Shown: piece by piece, positions 39,544 through 49,075 of the stretch | Numbering within the stretch: position 1 is the stretch's first letter | How the letters are laid out: each line of letters opens with the position of its first letter | Assembly (NCBI RefSeq): GCF_913777625.1 | Contig: NZ_CAJYTI010000023.1 | Span: 25,959-89,958, forward strand | Direction: 5' to 3' | Source: an uncultured Sphingomonas sp. | Lineage (GTDB): Bacteria > Pseudomonadota > Alphaproteobacteria > Sphingomonadales > Sphingomonadaceae | Length of the DNA: 64,000 nt | The notes under the pieces: generated by a model | Databases searched by the model: none | Seen by the model: only the letters and a program-made list of their open reading frames with translations | Told to the model about the DNA's origin: nothing | Made by a program: the position numbers and the translations under genes

Positions 39544-40623
39544 ATGGAGCTGCGCCATCTTCGCTATTTCGTGGGCGTCGCCGAGGAACTGCATTTCGCC
39601 CGCGCCGCCGCGCGCCTTGGCATCTCGCAGCCGCCGCTCAGCCAACAGATCGGCCAGCTCGAAGCCGAACTCGGCGTCCGCCTTTTCGAGCGGACCAGCC
39701 GGAGCGTGCGGCTCACCATCGCGGGCGAGGCGTTCCTGCCGGCCGCACGCGCCACGCTGGAGCAGGCCGAGCGTGCGATCAACATCGCGCACCGCGCGGC
39801 CCGCGGCGAACTTGGGGAACTCAACCTGGGGTTCAACGCCTCGGCGCCCTTCGTGCCGATGATCGCCCGCGCGATTTTCACCTTCCGCCAACGCTTCCCG
39901 GACGTGAAGCTGAACCTCACCGAGGTGGCTGGCACGTCGCAGTCGACTGCCTTGGTCGATCATGCCCTCGACGCCTGCTTCGTGCGCAGCAAATGCCGTC
40001 CGCAGGTGTGCGACGACATCGCGGTCACCCCCATCCTGCGCGAGCGCTTGTTCGTGGCGCTGCGTCCCGACCATGCGCTCGCCGCGAAGGAGCAGCTGCA
40101 GTTGCACGATCTCGCGGGCGAACCGATGATCGTCTATGCCCGCGAGCACGGCGCGACATTCACCGACGAACTGCTGGGGATGCTCCGCGGCGTCGGCGTG
40201 GAACCCCGGATCGAGCATCGCGTCCGCGAGGTTTCGACGCTTCTCGGCATGGCTGCCGCCGGGGTAGGCATCGCAGTCGTCGCGGAATCGCTATGCGCGC
40301 TGCAGTCCGCTAGGCTCGTCTACCGTCCCCTTTCGGACCCCGAATCGATCACCTCGATCTGGCTGATCCACCTCCTCGACGAGGCTAGCCTGCCGTGCCG
40401 AAATTTCCTCGATATCGTCGCACGCGAGCGGTCGCTGCTCGACCTTCCCCCCGACGAGGTTTCGAGGATCATTCTCGACGACTCTGTACCGCAGGAGGTG
40501 CCCCTGACTGCGGTCAGCGTCGCCGCTCCGCGCGCTGTCGAGTGTGCCGCGCAGCTCGCCGCCGCCGCAGATCGGCCCGCGGCACGCAAGCCAATCCCGG
40601 GTGGCCGGAATAGGCTGGAATAG
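39544..40623 (+). CDS. LysR-family transcriptional regulator
   Basis: A 359-residue regulator. The N-terminal winged helix is intact: MELRHLRYFVGVAEELHFAR, AAARLGISQPPLSQQIGQLE, AELGVRLFERTSRSVRLTIA. The effector-binding domain follows from about residue 90 (ELGELNLGFNASAPFVPMIA). The ATG at 39544 is chosen because it begins this canonical sequence and GGA lies about 6 bases upstream. The protein is about 60 residues longer than usual, with a variable Ala/Arg/Pro-rich tail after residue 300. It is divergent from the RND operon with 73 bases between starts and very likely controls it; the inducer is unknown. Its 3' end faces the FAD monooxygenase gene across 30 bases. Confidence 0.92.
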   Translation: MELRHLRYFVGVAEELHFARAAARLGISQPPLSQQIGQLEAELGVRLFERTSRSVRLTIAGEAFLPAARATLEQAERAINIAHRAARGELGELNLGFNASAPFVPMIARAIFTFRQRFPDVKLNLTEVAGTSQSTALVDHALDACFVRSKCRPQVCDDIAVTPILRERLFVALRPDHALAAKEQLQLHDLAGEPMIVYAREHGATFTDELLGMLRGVGVEPRIEHRVREVSTLLGMAAAGVGIAVVAESLCALQSARLVYRPLSDPESITSIWLIHLLDEASLPCRNFLDIVARERSLLDLPPDEVSRIILDDSVPQEVPLTAVSVAAPRAVECAAQLAAAADRPAARKPIPGGRNRLE

Positions 40624-40653
40624 GCCGGAGCGCCGGCTCGCGCGCGGAGCCCC

Positions 40654-41784
40654 TCAGGGAGCCCCCATCCGGGAAAAGAAGTCGACCAGCGCGTGCGGGG
40701 TGCCGGCACCCAGCAGAAGCGCCAGCATCTCGTGCCCTTCCCTGGCAGCCTCGGCGCCGCGCGGGAACATCTTGGATTCGTAGGCCGCCAAGGCCGTTTC
40801 GATGTCGTGGGGATGTGCGGCGATCGCCTGGCCTAGTTCGGCGCCATCGAGGAGCGCCAAGTTGGCGCCTTCGCCGGCGGGCGGTGCAAGATGCGCGGCA
40901 TCCCCCAGCAGCGTGACGCCGGGGATGCGGTCCCATCGATGCCCGGTCGGAAGCGCGTAGAGCGGCCGCGGCACCGGGACCGTGTCGCTGTCGACGATCA
41001 GCGCGGTAAGCGCGGGCGCCCAGCCGTCGAATGCGGACGCCAGCCGGGCCACGGCAGCGGCGGCGTTGCCGAAGTCGATGCCTGCGCTCCATTCGAGCGG
41101 GCGCTGCAACGCTGCATAGGCATGGAGGACGCCGCCCGCTTCGCGGTGCGCGAAGAAGCCCTGGCCGGGCGCGAGCGCAAACAAAACGCCCCCGCCTGCT
41201 GCGGCGGCCGTCGCGGGATGGCGGGTATCGACGTCGTGAAGATAGGTCTCGACGAAGGTTGTGCCGACATATCGGGGCGTCGCGTTCGATAGCAGCGGGC
41301 GGACCTTCGACCAGGCGCCGTCGGCACCGACGAGGAGATCGGCGGTCGTGCGCGAGCCATCGGTGAAGTGCAGTTCGTGCCGTCCACGGCCCAGCGCGAC
41401 GACGCCGACGAGCTTCTTGCCCCACTGGACGGTGCCCGCCGGCAGCGACTCCAGCAGAATGCGCCGCAGATCGCCACGCAGCACTTCGGGCCGCCCACCC
41501 GAGCCATTGTCGGGTAGGTCCAGAAGCACGGCACCGTGGCGGTCGAGGACACGGGTCGCTTCCCCGCCCGGATGGATAATCGCGCGAAATTCCTGCGCAA
41601 GACCGGCAGCGGCGAGCGCGACCTGCCCGTCATGGGCGTGGATGTCGAGCTGACCACCCTGTGTGCGCGCCATGGGCGAGGAGTCGGCCTCGTAGATGAC
41701 CGCGACGATGCCGTGGACATGGAGGATACGGGCCAGGAGCAGCCCGCCAAGGCCGGCGCCGACGATGGCGATATGCGGTGTCAT
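40654..41784 (-). CDS. FAD-dependent monooxygenase (TetX-like)
   Basis: A 376-residue class A flavoprotein monooxygenase. Motifs are the Rossmann GAGLGGLLLARIL (about residues 9-21), the GG-LDIH-HDGQ-AL segment typical of TetX-like enzymes (GGQLDIHAHDGQVALAAAG), RGDLRRILL, and the second FAD motif LLGDAAHLAPPAGEGANLAL. The ATG at 41784 has GGAAGGGAG just upstream. TetX enzymes hydroxylate and inactivate tetracyclines, but relatives act on many aromatic compounds, so the substrate is not assigned. The divergent TetR regulator and the two perfect operators between the genes suggest ligand-induced expression. No membrane segment is seen. Confidence 0.85.
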   Translation of the reverse strand: MTPHIAIVGAGLGGLLLARILHVHGIVAVIYEADSSPMARTQGGQLDIHAHDGQVALAAAGLAQEFRAIIHPGGEATRVLDRHGAVLLDLPDNGSGGRPEVLRGDLRRILLESLPAGTVQWGKKLVGVVALGRGRHELHFTDGSRTTADLLVGADGAWSKVRPLLSNATPRYVGTTFVETYLHDVDTRHPATAAAAGGGVLFALAPGQGFFAHREAGGVLHAYAALQRPLEWSAGIDFGNAAAAVARLASAFDGWAPALTALIVDSDTVPVPRPLYALPTGHRWDRIPGVTLLGDAAHLAPPAGEGANLALLDGAELGQAIAAHPHDIETALAAYESKMFPRGAEAAREGHEMLALLLGAGTPHALVDFFSRMGAP

Positions 41785-41803
41785 GATCTCCCTTCCAACA
41801 ACC

Positions 41804-41820
41804 ATGGAACGGCGTTCCAT
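41804..41820. promoter_or_regulatory. TetR-type operator 1 (perfect 7-bp arms)
   Basis: ATGGAAC-GGC-GTTCCAT is a perfect 17-bp dyad in the 82-base space between the divergent monooxygenase and TetR genes, 20 bases before the monooxygenase start codon. A second copy follows at 41831-41847, centre to centre 27 bp away. Length and location are typical of a TetR dimer site. Confidence 0.75.
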
Positions 41821-41830
41821 TCGCAGCCTG

Positions 41831-41847
41831 TTGGAACATCGTTCCAT
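41831..41847. promoter_or_regulatory. TetR-type operator 2
   Basis: TTGGAAC-ATC-GTTCCAT repeats operator 1, with six perfect base pairs in each arm (TGGAAC/GTTCCA) and a mismatch at the outermost pair. It lies 20 bases before the TetR start codon, so this copy is well placed for autorepression while operator 1 faces the monooxygenase. Confidence 0.72.
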
Positions 41848-41866
41848 TCATGTCAATGCGGGCACC

Positions 41867-42532
41867 ATGACGCGCAGAAATCTGAGCACGGGCGCCCATG
41901 GTGCATTGTCGCGGGAGCGTATCGTCGAGGCCGCCATCGGTATTCTCGACGGCGCCGGCGTCAACGGATTGACCTTTCGGGAACTCGCGTCCCGCCTGGA
42001 GACCGGGAGCGGCGCGATCTACTGGCATGTCGCGGACAAGCAGGCGTTGCTCGCGGCGGCTACCGATCGGGTTCTTGCAGGTGCCATCGCCGCAGTGGCC
42101 AAGGAAGCGGAACCGCAGGATACCATCCGCGCGCTCGCACTTGGCGTGTACGATGCCATGGCAGCGCACCGGTGGATCGGCGCGCAATTGTCAGGCAATC
42201 CTTGGCAGCTGGCTTCCCTGCGGATCCTGGAGCACCTCGGCCGGGAGGTTCAAGCCCTCGGGATCCCCGAGCACGCGCTGTTCAATGTCGTCACCGCGCT
42301 CATGAACTGCATCCTCGGCGTCGCGGCGCAGCACGCCGCAGCGAGCCTTCTGCCGCGCGACAGCAAGCGCATCGATCATCTCACCGCGATCGCCGCCGAC
42401 TGGGCACAGCTCGACCCGGTCGACTATGCATTCGTCCGGACATTGGCGGCACAGCTGCCCCTTCATGACGATCGGGTACAGTTCCTTGCCGGCGTCGATC
42501 TCGTCCTGGTGGGCGTCGCGCACCTCCGCTAG
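41867..42532 (+). CDS. TetR-family transcriptional repressor
   Basis: A 221-residue regulator. The N-terminal HTH spans about residues 18-65 (RERIVEAAIGILDGAGVNGL, TFRELASRLETGSGAIYWHV, ADKQALLAAATDRVL), a good match to TetR proteins. The C-terminal ligand-binding half is all-helical (ALALGVYDAMAAHRWIGAQL, VVTALMNCILGVAAQHAAAS). The ATG at 41867 is used because it lies just before the HTH and after both operators; the upstream open frame runs through the operators and monooxygenase gene. The ribosome site (GGGC) is weak. It most likely represses itself and the divergent FAD monooxygenase until a substrate-like ligand binds. Confidence 0.9.
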   Translation: MTRRNLSTGAHGALSRERIVEAAIGILDGAGVNGLTFRELASRLETGSGAIYWHVADKQALLAAATDRVLAGAIAAVAKEAEPQDTIRALALGVYDAMAAHRWIGAQLSGNPWQLASLRILEHLGREVQALGIPEHALFNVVTALMNCILGVAAQHAAASLLPRDSKRIDHLTAIAADWAQLDPVDYAFVRTLAAQLPLHDDRVQFLAGVDLVLVGVAHLR

Positions 42533-42906
42533 CCGAACGCCCGCGAATGCAGCCGTGGCTGTCGGTTCCCCCTGCCCTTCAACGCGCGGGCGCCGCCGCA
42601 TGGAGAAAGCGCTGAAAGAGCGAGATCAGCATGCCGCGGCTGGAGCACCGCCGGCGGAGGTCCCGAGCGATGTCCGCATGTGAAGGCGGTTCGCGCAGCG
42701 GCGGCGCAGATCAGGCGATCGGCGCGCCTTGCCGGTACAGGATCGCTCGGCCGACGTAATGCAGCCCGTTCCGGGCACCGCTTTTCCAGGGCGAACATTA
42801 CACCGGCCTCACAAGGTTCCCGCCACGATGGCGCTGGTCCGTCCGGTACCAGGCTTCTCCAGCGCTCTGCCCGCCCCCCATGGCTGGTTCACCGTGGCTA
42901 CCCGAC
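42533..42906. other. Intergenic region between convergent tetR and TBDR genes, no gene seen
   Basis: A 374-base stretch between the ends of two convergent genes. No open frame here shows coding character, and no strong hairpin with a T-tract was found, although a few short GC-rich dyads occur (for example AGCC-GT-GGCT near 42552). It may hold degraded sequence. Confidence 0.4.
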
Positions 42907-45900
42907 TTAGAACTTCACCTCCGCGGTGATGCGGTAGCTGCGCCCATATACGGCATCGAACTCCTTGTTCGTGCTGAATTCGGGCACCGGCCCGGCATAG
43001 GTCACGTGCATGTTGAACGGGTTGTTGACGATCGCCCGCAGCCGGAAGTGATCGTTCACCATCACGCCCGCCGACGTGTTGACCATCCAATAGGCCGAGA
43101 CGCCGTAATACTGGTAATTGCTCGCCGGATTGTTGGGGTTCACCTTGGTCGGGCCGTCATAGAGCACCGTCCACGACCAGTCGAAGCGCTTGGTCTGCCA
43201 GTCGATCATCGAGGTGACCGCATCGGCCGGCTCGCCGATCGCATCGTGATAGATTTGTGCGCTCCCGCTACCGATCACCTGCTGATTCTTGAACTCATGC
43301 AGATAGTTGGAGCTCAGGTTCAGCACGCCGGCGGAGTCCGGGAGCCCCAGGCGGCTGAGCGGCAGCGTGTAGGTCGCCGATGCCTGCAGCGCACGATAGT
43401 TCTGCGACGCGATGTTCAGGAACGTGTCCGAGAAGCTGGTGATCTGGTGCGTCGTCGGATCGCGGGTGAAGTCCGCGCAGAAGGGCGAGTTCGGGTAGCT
43501 CGGCGAATCGTAGCACGCCTGCATGATGCTCTGGATGCCGGGCTGGACGATCTCGTTCTTGATGTCGATGTGGATATAGTCCGCGGTCAGCACCAGGCCC
43601 GGCAGGAACGGCGCGGCATAGTTGGCGCCCACCGTCCAGCTGTTGGCGATTTCGTTGTTCAGCTTGGCGTTGCCGCCGCCCAGGCCCTGCACCGTCGCAC
43701 TCACGATCGACGAGGTAAAGCCGCCCGCGGGGATGCCGGCCGCAGCGCAGTTCTTCGCCCGGGTCGCAGGGTTCGAGCCGCCGTTGATGAAGCTCGAATC
43801 GCAGGGATCGTTGCCGGTTTCAAAGGTCGTGGCAATCGGCGCGAAGGCTTCGGTAACCGACGGTGCGCGGAACGAGCGCGTATAGTTGCCGCGGATCGTC
43901 AGGCCCTTGACCGGCGACCAGTTGCCGCCCCCGGTGTAGGACCAGAAGCCGCCGTTCAGCGAGTTGTCGGTATAGCGCGCCGCACCGTGCAGCGTCAGCT
44001 CGCGCAGGAGCGGCAGGTGCATGTCGGACGACAGCAGCGGCAGGGTGACCTCGGTGAAGGCCTCATGCGTATAGTAGGAACCGGCGACCGGCGCGATCGC
44101 GGCATATTGGCTGTACGAACCAGCGAAGAACGTGCCCGGATCGAAGGACTGGCTTTCTCGGCGGATTTCACCGCCGACCACCGCCTTGAGATCGCCCGCC
44201 GGCAAGTGCGCCAGCGAGCCTTTGACGTCCAGCACCGCATCGAACTGCTTGTTGACCTGGCGGCTGATGGCCGGCGCACTGATGTAGTTCAGTGCCGCCT
44301 GGCTGGCATTGCCATTGCCGAACACATTCAGCGGCGCGCAGGTGCTGCTGAGCGTCGCGATCGGCGCGTTGGTGTAACCGGGCGCGCAGATGATCTGGCC
44401 ATTGGGGCCGACCACGGCGTTCAGCGCGTTCTGGATATTCTGCCACACCAGGCCGGGCTGGCTGGTGGTGGTGTTGACCTGCCCGTAGGTGACGGTGCCT
44501 TCCCAGGTGAAGTCGTGCGAGCCGATCGCAAAGTCGCCGTCGAGGCCGGCCACGCCGCGCGCCAGCGAGGAGCGGGTCGTGAAGCCGCCATTGTACAGAT
44601 CGTCGTTGGCGCGCGCGAGATAGAATTGATTGGTCGGCTGCCCCGATGCCGCCAGCGAAGCCTGGATCGTTGCCTGATCGGCCGCGCTCAGGAACGGGTT
44701 GGTCGAGGAAATCGCATAGTTGGCATAGGGAAGCCCCGCGCCGCCCGGCCCGGAAAACAGCGCGGTGTTGTAGAGGGGCTGGGATGCGATGTTGGTCGAG
44801 ATATTGCGGCTTGCCCAGGCTTCGGCGTGGAAGCGCAGGTGATCGCTGAAATCATAATGGCCGAGCAACACGCCCTGAATACGGCTGCTGTTGGTGAGCA
44901 GGTTGCCGTAATCGCCGATCCGGTAGCCGTCCCCACCGGCTTCGTCGGTAAAGTTGCCGACCGCCGTTCCGTGCTGGAAGGGTACGAGCTGGCCCGCCTT
45001 GTTGAACACCAGCGCCTGCCCCGCAGCGTTGGTGATCGCCTGATAGGGGGCGCCAAACACCGGATCCGCTGCGCCGCCCGCGGAAAGCCCGTTGAACGGG
45101 ATATTGTCGATCGCGGTCGGGATGCCCGTGTCGCTTACCACCGAGAACCGGTCGCCGCCGAAATAGGCGACCCGGCTCGGACCCGAGCTGCTGGTACTCT
45201 TGCCGAGGAACGGCGCATCCGCGCTGGTGACGTACCGCGACGCGGTGGTCAGCCCGTCCTGATGATCGTAGAAGACGTTGAGCGTGATGTTGCCGCGCCC
45301 ATCGCCGAAATTCTTGCCGGCGAGCAGCGAGACGTTGCTGTTCGCGCCGTCACCCCGCGAGGAAATGCCGTTGCTGGCGGTGACGTCGATCCCCTCGAAA
45401 TTCTTCTTGAGGATGATGTTCACCGTGCCCGCGATCGCGTCCGAGCCGTAGATCGGCGCACCGCCGACCGACACCACGTCGATGCGCTCGACCAGCGCCG
45501 GCGCGATCTGGCCCAGGTCCACCGGGGTACCGACCGCGGCGCCGAACACGCTGGACGTGGCGCCGGAGACGAAGCGACTGCCGTTGACCAGCGTCAGCGT
45601 CCGCTGCGCGCCGAGATTGTACAGGTTGCTGAACGACTGGCCCGCGCCGAAGCTGCCTTGGCTGCCGACCGTGCTGTTCGCCGGCACGCCGAACTGCGGC
45701 TGGTTGGTCAGCGCCTGGCCGATCTGGGTGAACCCCTGGTTCACGATGCTGGCGCCGGTGATCGCCACGACCGGCTGGTCGGCCACCTTGCCGCCGGTGC
45801 GGGTGCCGGTGACGATGATCGTGTCGCTCGACGACGACTGCTGCGGGTCGGGCACGGTGGTGGGCGCGGATGAATCGTCCTGACCGGTGGCGGTGGCGGG

Positions 45901-45990
45901 CTGCTGTTGCGCATGTGCAGCAGTGGTGGCGACCAACGCCATCACAAGCACCGAGCTCGCGGCCAGGAATTTGCGACTACCAACGTACAT
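42907..45990 (-). CDS. TonB-dependent receptor of the carbohydrate island
   Basis: A 1027-residue outer-membrane receptor. The ATG at 45990 follows AAAGGA at good spacing; a GTG five codons upstream has no such site. The signal peptide (about residues 1-27, ending TTAAHAQ) is followed by a Gln/Ser/Asp-rich linker, the TonB-box-like DTIIVTGTR, and the plug with GSFGAGQSFSNLYNLGAQRT, LTLVNGSRFVSGATSS and RIDVVSVGGAPIYGSDAIAG. The barrel ends SYRITAEVKF. This plug type belongs to the large TBDR class in Sphingomonas and Caulobacter often found with polysaccharide-degrading enzymes. It is downstream of the GH2 gene on the same strand across a 496-base gap and likely imports oligosaccharides released by the island's hydrolases (inference). 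Confidence 0.92.
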   Translation of the reverse strand: MYVGSRKFLAASSVLVMALVATTAAHAQQQPATATGQDDSSAPTTVPDPQQSSSSDTIIVTGTRTGGKVADQPVVAITGASIVNQGFTQIGQALTNQPQFGVPANSTVGSQGSFGAGQSFSNLYNLGAQRTLTLVNGSRFVSGATSSVFGAAVGTPVDLGQIAPALVERIDVVSVGGAPIYGSDAIAGTVNIILKKNFEGIDVTASNGISSRGDGANSNVSLLAGKNFGDGRGNITLNVFYDHQDGLTTASRYVTSADAPFLGKSTSSSGPSRVAYFGGDRFSVVSDTGIPTAIDNIPFNGLSAGGAADPVFGAPYQAITNAAGQALVFNKAGQLVPFQHGTAVGNFTDEAGGDGYRIGDYGNLLTNSSRIQGVLLGHYDFSDHLRFHAEAWASRNISTNIASQPLYNTALFSGPGGAGLPYANYAISSTNPFLSAADQATIQASLAASGQPTNQFYLARANDDLYNGGFTTRSSLARGVAGLDGDFAIGSHDFTWEGTVTYGQVNTTTSQPGLVWQNIQNALNAVVGPNGQIICAPGYTNAPIATLSSTCAPLNVFGNGNASQAALNYISAPAISRQVNKQFDAVLDVKGSLAHLPAGDLKAVVGGEIRRESQSFDPGTFFAGSYSQYAAIAPVAGSYYTHEAFTEVTLPLLSSDMHLPLLRELTLHGAARYTDNSLNGGFWSYTGGGNWSPVKGLTIRGNYTRSFRAPSVTEAFAPIATTFETGNDPCDSSFINGGSNPATRAKNCAAAGIPAGGFTSSIVSATVQGLGGGNAKLNNEIANSWTVGANYAAPFLPGLVLTADYIHIDIKNEIVQPGIQSIMQACYDSPSYPNSPFCADFTRDPTTHQITSFSDTFLNIASQNYRALQASATYTLPLSRLGLPDSAGVLNLSSNYLHEFKNQQVIGSGSAQIYHDAIGEPADAVTSMIDWQTKRFDWSWTVLYDGPTKVNPNNPASNYQYYGVSAYWMVNTSAGVMVNDHFRLRAIVNNPFNMHVTYAGPVPEFSTNKEFDAVYGRSYRITAEVKF

Positions 45991-46486
45991 GCCAGATCCT
46001 TTCACTGCGTAACGGCTTCTGGCTCCGCAATCGGCTCGTCTCTTTCCAATGAAACCTGTTTAATGTTGCATTCTGGTGCGCTGCTGTGGCGTTTCGGTAA
46101 CTGTATTTTTCCTGGCCGGCACGTATATTGCGCCCCACGCTTTACAGATCTCGAATTGTAACGTCATGCATCCGAGATATTTCTGAAAATGTCGCATTTC
46201 CCCCGGTCCTGAGACTCACAAAGGCCACAGGATGCTGGCCGCTAGTTCGCCAAGTCGCGCAAGACAGGATCCTTTTCACAGACCTCTGCCACCGGGAAGC
46301 CATGTTCCCCGGCGGGACCATGGCCTCCCATCGGTATTGTGGCAGGATGGTTCTGCGTCTCGATCGGCGCCCCGCACTCGTCCGATCTGGCCCGGTGCCG
46401 GAGGCAACCGCCACGCGGTTGCCCGAAACCTCGCCGGATCGTTGGCGGCCGCCCTTCACGTTGGGCGTGAAATCGACGCAGCCCCA
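45991..46486. other. Intergenic region upstream of TBDR, with a hairpin at 46403-46423
   Basis: A 496-base gap between the GH2 gene end and the TBDR start, both on the minus strand. It must hold the TBDR promoter; its left 200 bases are AT-richer than surroundings, as expected, but no box pair is convincing. A perfect stem GGCAACCGC-CAC-GCGGTTGCC lies at 46403-46423, about 64 bases past the GH2 stop codon, and may end that transcript although no T-tract follows. Open frames here are shadows without homology that I recognise. Confidence 0.45.
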
Positions 46487-48988
46487 TCAGCGAGTGGCTC
46501 GCAGCACCACCTTCCCCGCCAGCAGCGGCTCCGCGCGTGGCCCATCGGCCACGGCGTGGAGAACGATAGTCCCAGCCTGCCTGGTAGACTGCACGATGAC
46601 CTGCGCGAGTCCGTTGAAGAGCGAGCGGCGCGGTTCCTTGTCGCTTTCCAGGCAGTTGGGATCACCATTGCCGACGCCGATGATTGCGCCCGGTCCCTCG
46701 ATCGTGAAGGCCAGCTTGTCCATCGCGGTCGATACGGGACGGCCGCGCGCATCGAGCAGTTCCGCCTTGAGCATGGCCACGTCGCGGCCGTCGGCCTGAA
46801 GGAGAGAACGATCGGCGGTAAGCCGGATGGACCGGCCGGGGCCGGTCGTCTCGCGCCGTTCGGTGAGCAGCCGTCCGCCCCTGCGCCCGCGTGCCTCGAT
46901 ATACCCTGGGGTGTACGGCACCTTCCATTCGAGATGCCCCAGCCGTGGCACCGTTTGCGCGCCCATGCTGCGTCCGTTGACCAGCAACTCCACCGTGTCG
47001 CAGTTCGAATACACCCAGACGGACACCATCTCGCCTTCGCGCCCCTGCCAGTTCCAGTGCGGGAACAGGTGCAGCGAGGGCTCCGAGCGCCACCAGGCGC
47101 GGTAGTAATAGTAATAGTCCTTGGGAAAGCCGCACATGTCGACGATGCCGAACTGCGAGTTGATCGACGGCCAGCCATAGGGGGTCGGCTCGCCACGATA
47201 ATCGAAGCCGGTCCAGGCGAAGCCGCCGGCCGACCATTCCTTGCCGCCATAGAGCTTCCACCACTCTTCCGGCGTCTTTCCCCAGCCGACCACGCCGTCA
47301 TAGCTGCTGACCGTGTTGCGCGTCTTGTCGCTGCTATATTCGCCGCGCGTCGAGATCGCACTCGACGTCTCCGAGCCGAAAATCGGTCGGGTCGGATGCT
47401 TGGCGTGGAAGGCCTCGGGATACTCCTGGTGGTAGTTGAAGCCGATGATGTCGAGCGGATCGCTCACGCCCTGTTCGTTGTCGTCATTGACCGCGGCCGA
47501 GACCGGCCGGGTAGGATCCAGCGCATGGCAGCGGCGTACCATCGTGGCGGCGATCGGCTTGCCCTGCTCGGCCATCTTCTTCTGCAGCAGCCATTCCTCG
47601 TTGCCGATCGACCAGAGAATGACCGAGGGCGAATTGCGAAACCGTTTCACCATGATCTCGAGCTGCGCCATCGCCTCCGGGTTCGCGCTCAACTGGCGCG
47701 CTTCGCACATCACCAGCACGCCGCTACGATCGCATGCCTCCACCCATTCGGGCGTCGGCATGTTGTGGGTGGTGCGCACCGCGTTGCAGCCCATTTCGCG
47801 CAGCACGTTCAGCCGGTAGCGCTGGATCGCATCGGGCAGCGCTGCGCCGACCCCGGCATGATCCTGGTGGTTGCAGGTGCCCTGCAGCTTGATCGGCTTG
47901 CCGTTGAGCGAGAAGCCGTGGTCGGCATCGAAGCGGAAGCTGCGGACGCCGAAGGTCACGCGATCGGCATCGCGCACGCTGCCGCCCGCCGCCAGCCGTG
48001 CAGTGGCGGTATAGAGCGTCGGCGCCTCGACCGACCACAGCTTCGCCTCCGCCATCGAGGTGCGGACCTGGCTCTCGGCGGTGCCGCCCGCCGCTACCGT
48101 GACGGCCGATGCGGAAGCCCGGGCCACGACCTGTCCTGCCGCGTCGACGATGGTCCATTCCACCACCACCTGCTGTGCGGCGTCGGTTTCGTTGGCGATC
48201 ACGGTGGCGAGGTCCAGCGTCGCGCCGCTGTCCCCCGGGGTGGCGCGCACGACGCTGTCCCATTTGCCGAAATGCAGCGCGTCGTGCTTGGTCACCCAAA
48301 CATGGCGGTAGAGCCCCGCCCCTTCGTAGAACCAGCCATCGCCCAGCGACGCATCGAGGCGGACGACGATCACATTGTCGCCGCCATAGTGCAGGAAGTC
48401 GGTAAGGTCGAAGCGGAACGGCGTGTAGCCGTCGTTGTGGCGGCCGATATAGCAGCCGTTCACCCACAGGATCGCATCGCGCATCGCGCCGTCGAATTCG
48501 ATCCAGACACGGCGACCGCGATCGCTTGCCGGCACGTCGAAGCGGCGACGATACCAGCCGATGCTCGTCTCCGGGTAGCGGCGGCCGAGCGGCTTGTAGC
48601 CATGGCTTCGGCTGTTCGCATCCCCCTCGCCGCGGTCGTCATGGACAAAGGGCAGTTCCACCGCCCAGTCGTGCGGCAGGTCGAGCGCGCGCCAGTCGCT
48701 ATCGTCGAAATCGGACGTCGCGAGCTTGAAGTCGCCGGTCTTGGCGAAGTCGCTCTGGCCATAGCCGAAGCCATAATCCTTGGCCGGATCGCTGCCATGG
48801 CCGAGTGCGAAGCGCCAGCCGGTGTCGAACGGGAGCAGTTCGCGCGGCGCCAGGCCGGCGGTGCGCGCCATGATGGACGGCTCGGCCGGCGCCTCGGTGC
48901 CGGCGCGCGCCGCCTGGGGCAGCAGCGGCGCGACGGCGGCAAGCGCCAGGAGGTTGCGGCGCGAAGGATCGGACAGGCGGTCGCTCAT
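46487..48988 (-). CDS. GH2-family beta-galactosidase, exported
   Basis: An 833-residue glycoside hydrolase. A Tat-like signal (SRRNLLALAAVAPLLPQAARA) leads to the GH2 sugar-binding domain (DLPHDWAVELPFVHDDRGEG, SIGWYRRRFDVP), an Ig-like domain and the TIM barrel. The acid/base Glu lies in WSIGNEE (about residue 463) and the nucleophile Glu in FGSETSS (about 538). After the barrel, VELLVNGRSMGAQTVPRLGH is a DUF4982-type domain, followed by a further Ig-like domain (MLKAELLDARGRPVSTAMDK). The ATG at 48988 has a good CAGGAGCC site. It should cleave beta-galactosides (or a similar beta-linked sugar) in the periplasm or outside. It is divergent from the GH29 gene, with a palindrome-like site between. 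Confidence 0.88.
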   Translation of the reverse strand: MSDRLSDPSRRNLLALAAVAPLLPQAARAGTEAPAEPSIMARTAGLAPRELLPFDTGWRFALGHGSDPAKDYGFGYGQSDFAKTGDFKLATSDFDDSDWRALDLPHDWAVELPFVHDDRGEGDANSRSHGYKPLGRRYPETSIGWYRRRFDVPASDRGRRVWIEFDGAMRDAILWVNGCYIGRHNDGYTPFRFDLTDFLHYGGDNVIVVRLDASLGDGWFYEGAGLYRHVWVTKHDALHFGKWDSVVRATPGDSGATLDLATVIANETDAAQQVVVEWTIVDAAGQVVARASASAVTVAAGGTAESQVRTSMAEAKLWSVEAPTLYTATARLAAGGSVRDADRVTFGVRSFRFDADHGFSLNGKPIKLQGTCNHQDHAGVGAALPDAIQRYRLNVLREMGCNAVRTTHNMPTPEWVEACDRSGVLVMCEARQLSANPEAMAQLEIMVKRFRNSPSVILWSIGNEEWLLQKKMAEQGKPIAATMVRRCHALDPTRPVSAAVNDDNEQGVSDPLDIIGFNYHQEYPEAFHAKHPTRPIFGSETSSAISTRGEYSSDKTRNTVSSYDGVVGWGKTPEEWWKLYGGKEWSAGGFAWTGFDYRGEPTPYGWPSINSQFGIVDMCGFPKDYYYYYRAWWRSEPSLHLFPHWNWQGREGEMVSVWVYSNCDTVELLVNGRSMGAQTVPRLGHLEWKVPYTPGYIEARGRRGGRLLTERRETTGPGRSIRLTADRSLLQADGRDVAMLKAELLDARGRPVSTAMDKLAFTIEGPGAIIGVGNGDPNCLESDKEPRRSLFNGLAQVIVQSTRQAGTIVLHAVADGPRAEPLLAGKVVLRATR

Positions 48989-49075
48989 GATCGGCTCCTG
49001 GTGCTGCGAGGCTGCCGGGGGAAAGAACCACCTGCCCCTCGTGCGGGTGGCGGACGATTACGGCAATATTATCCT

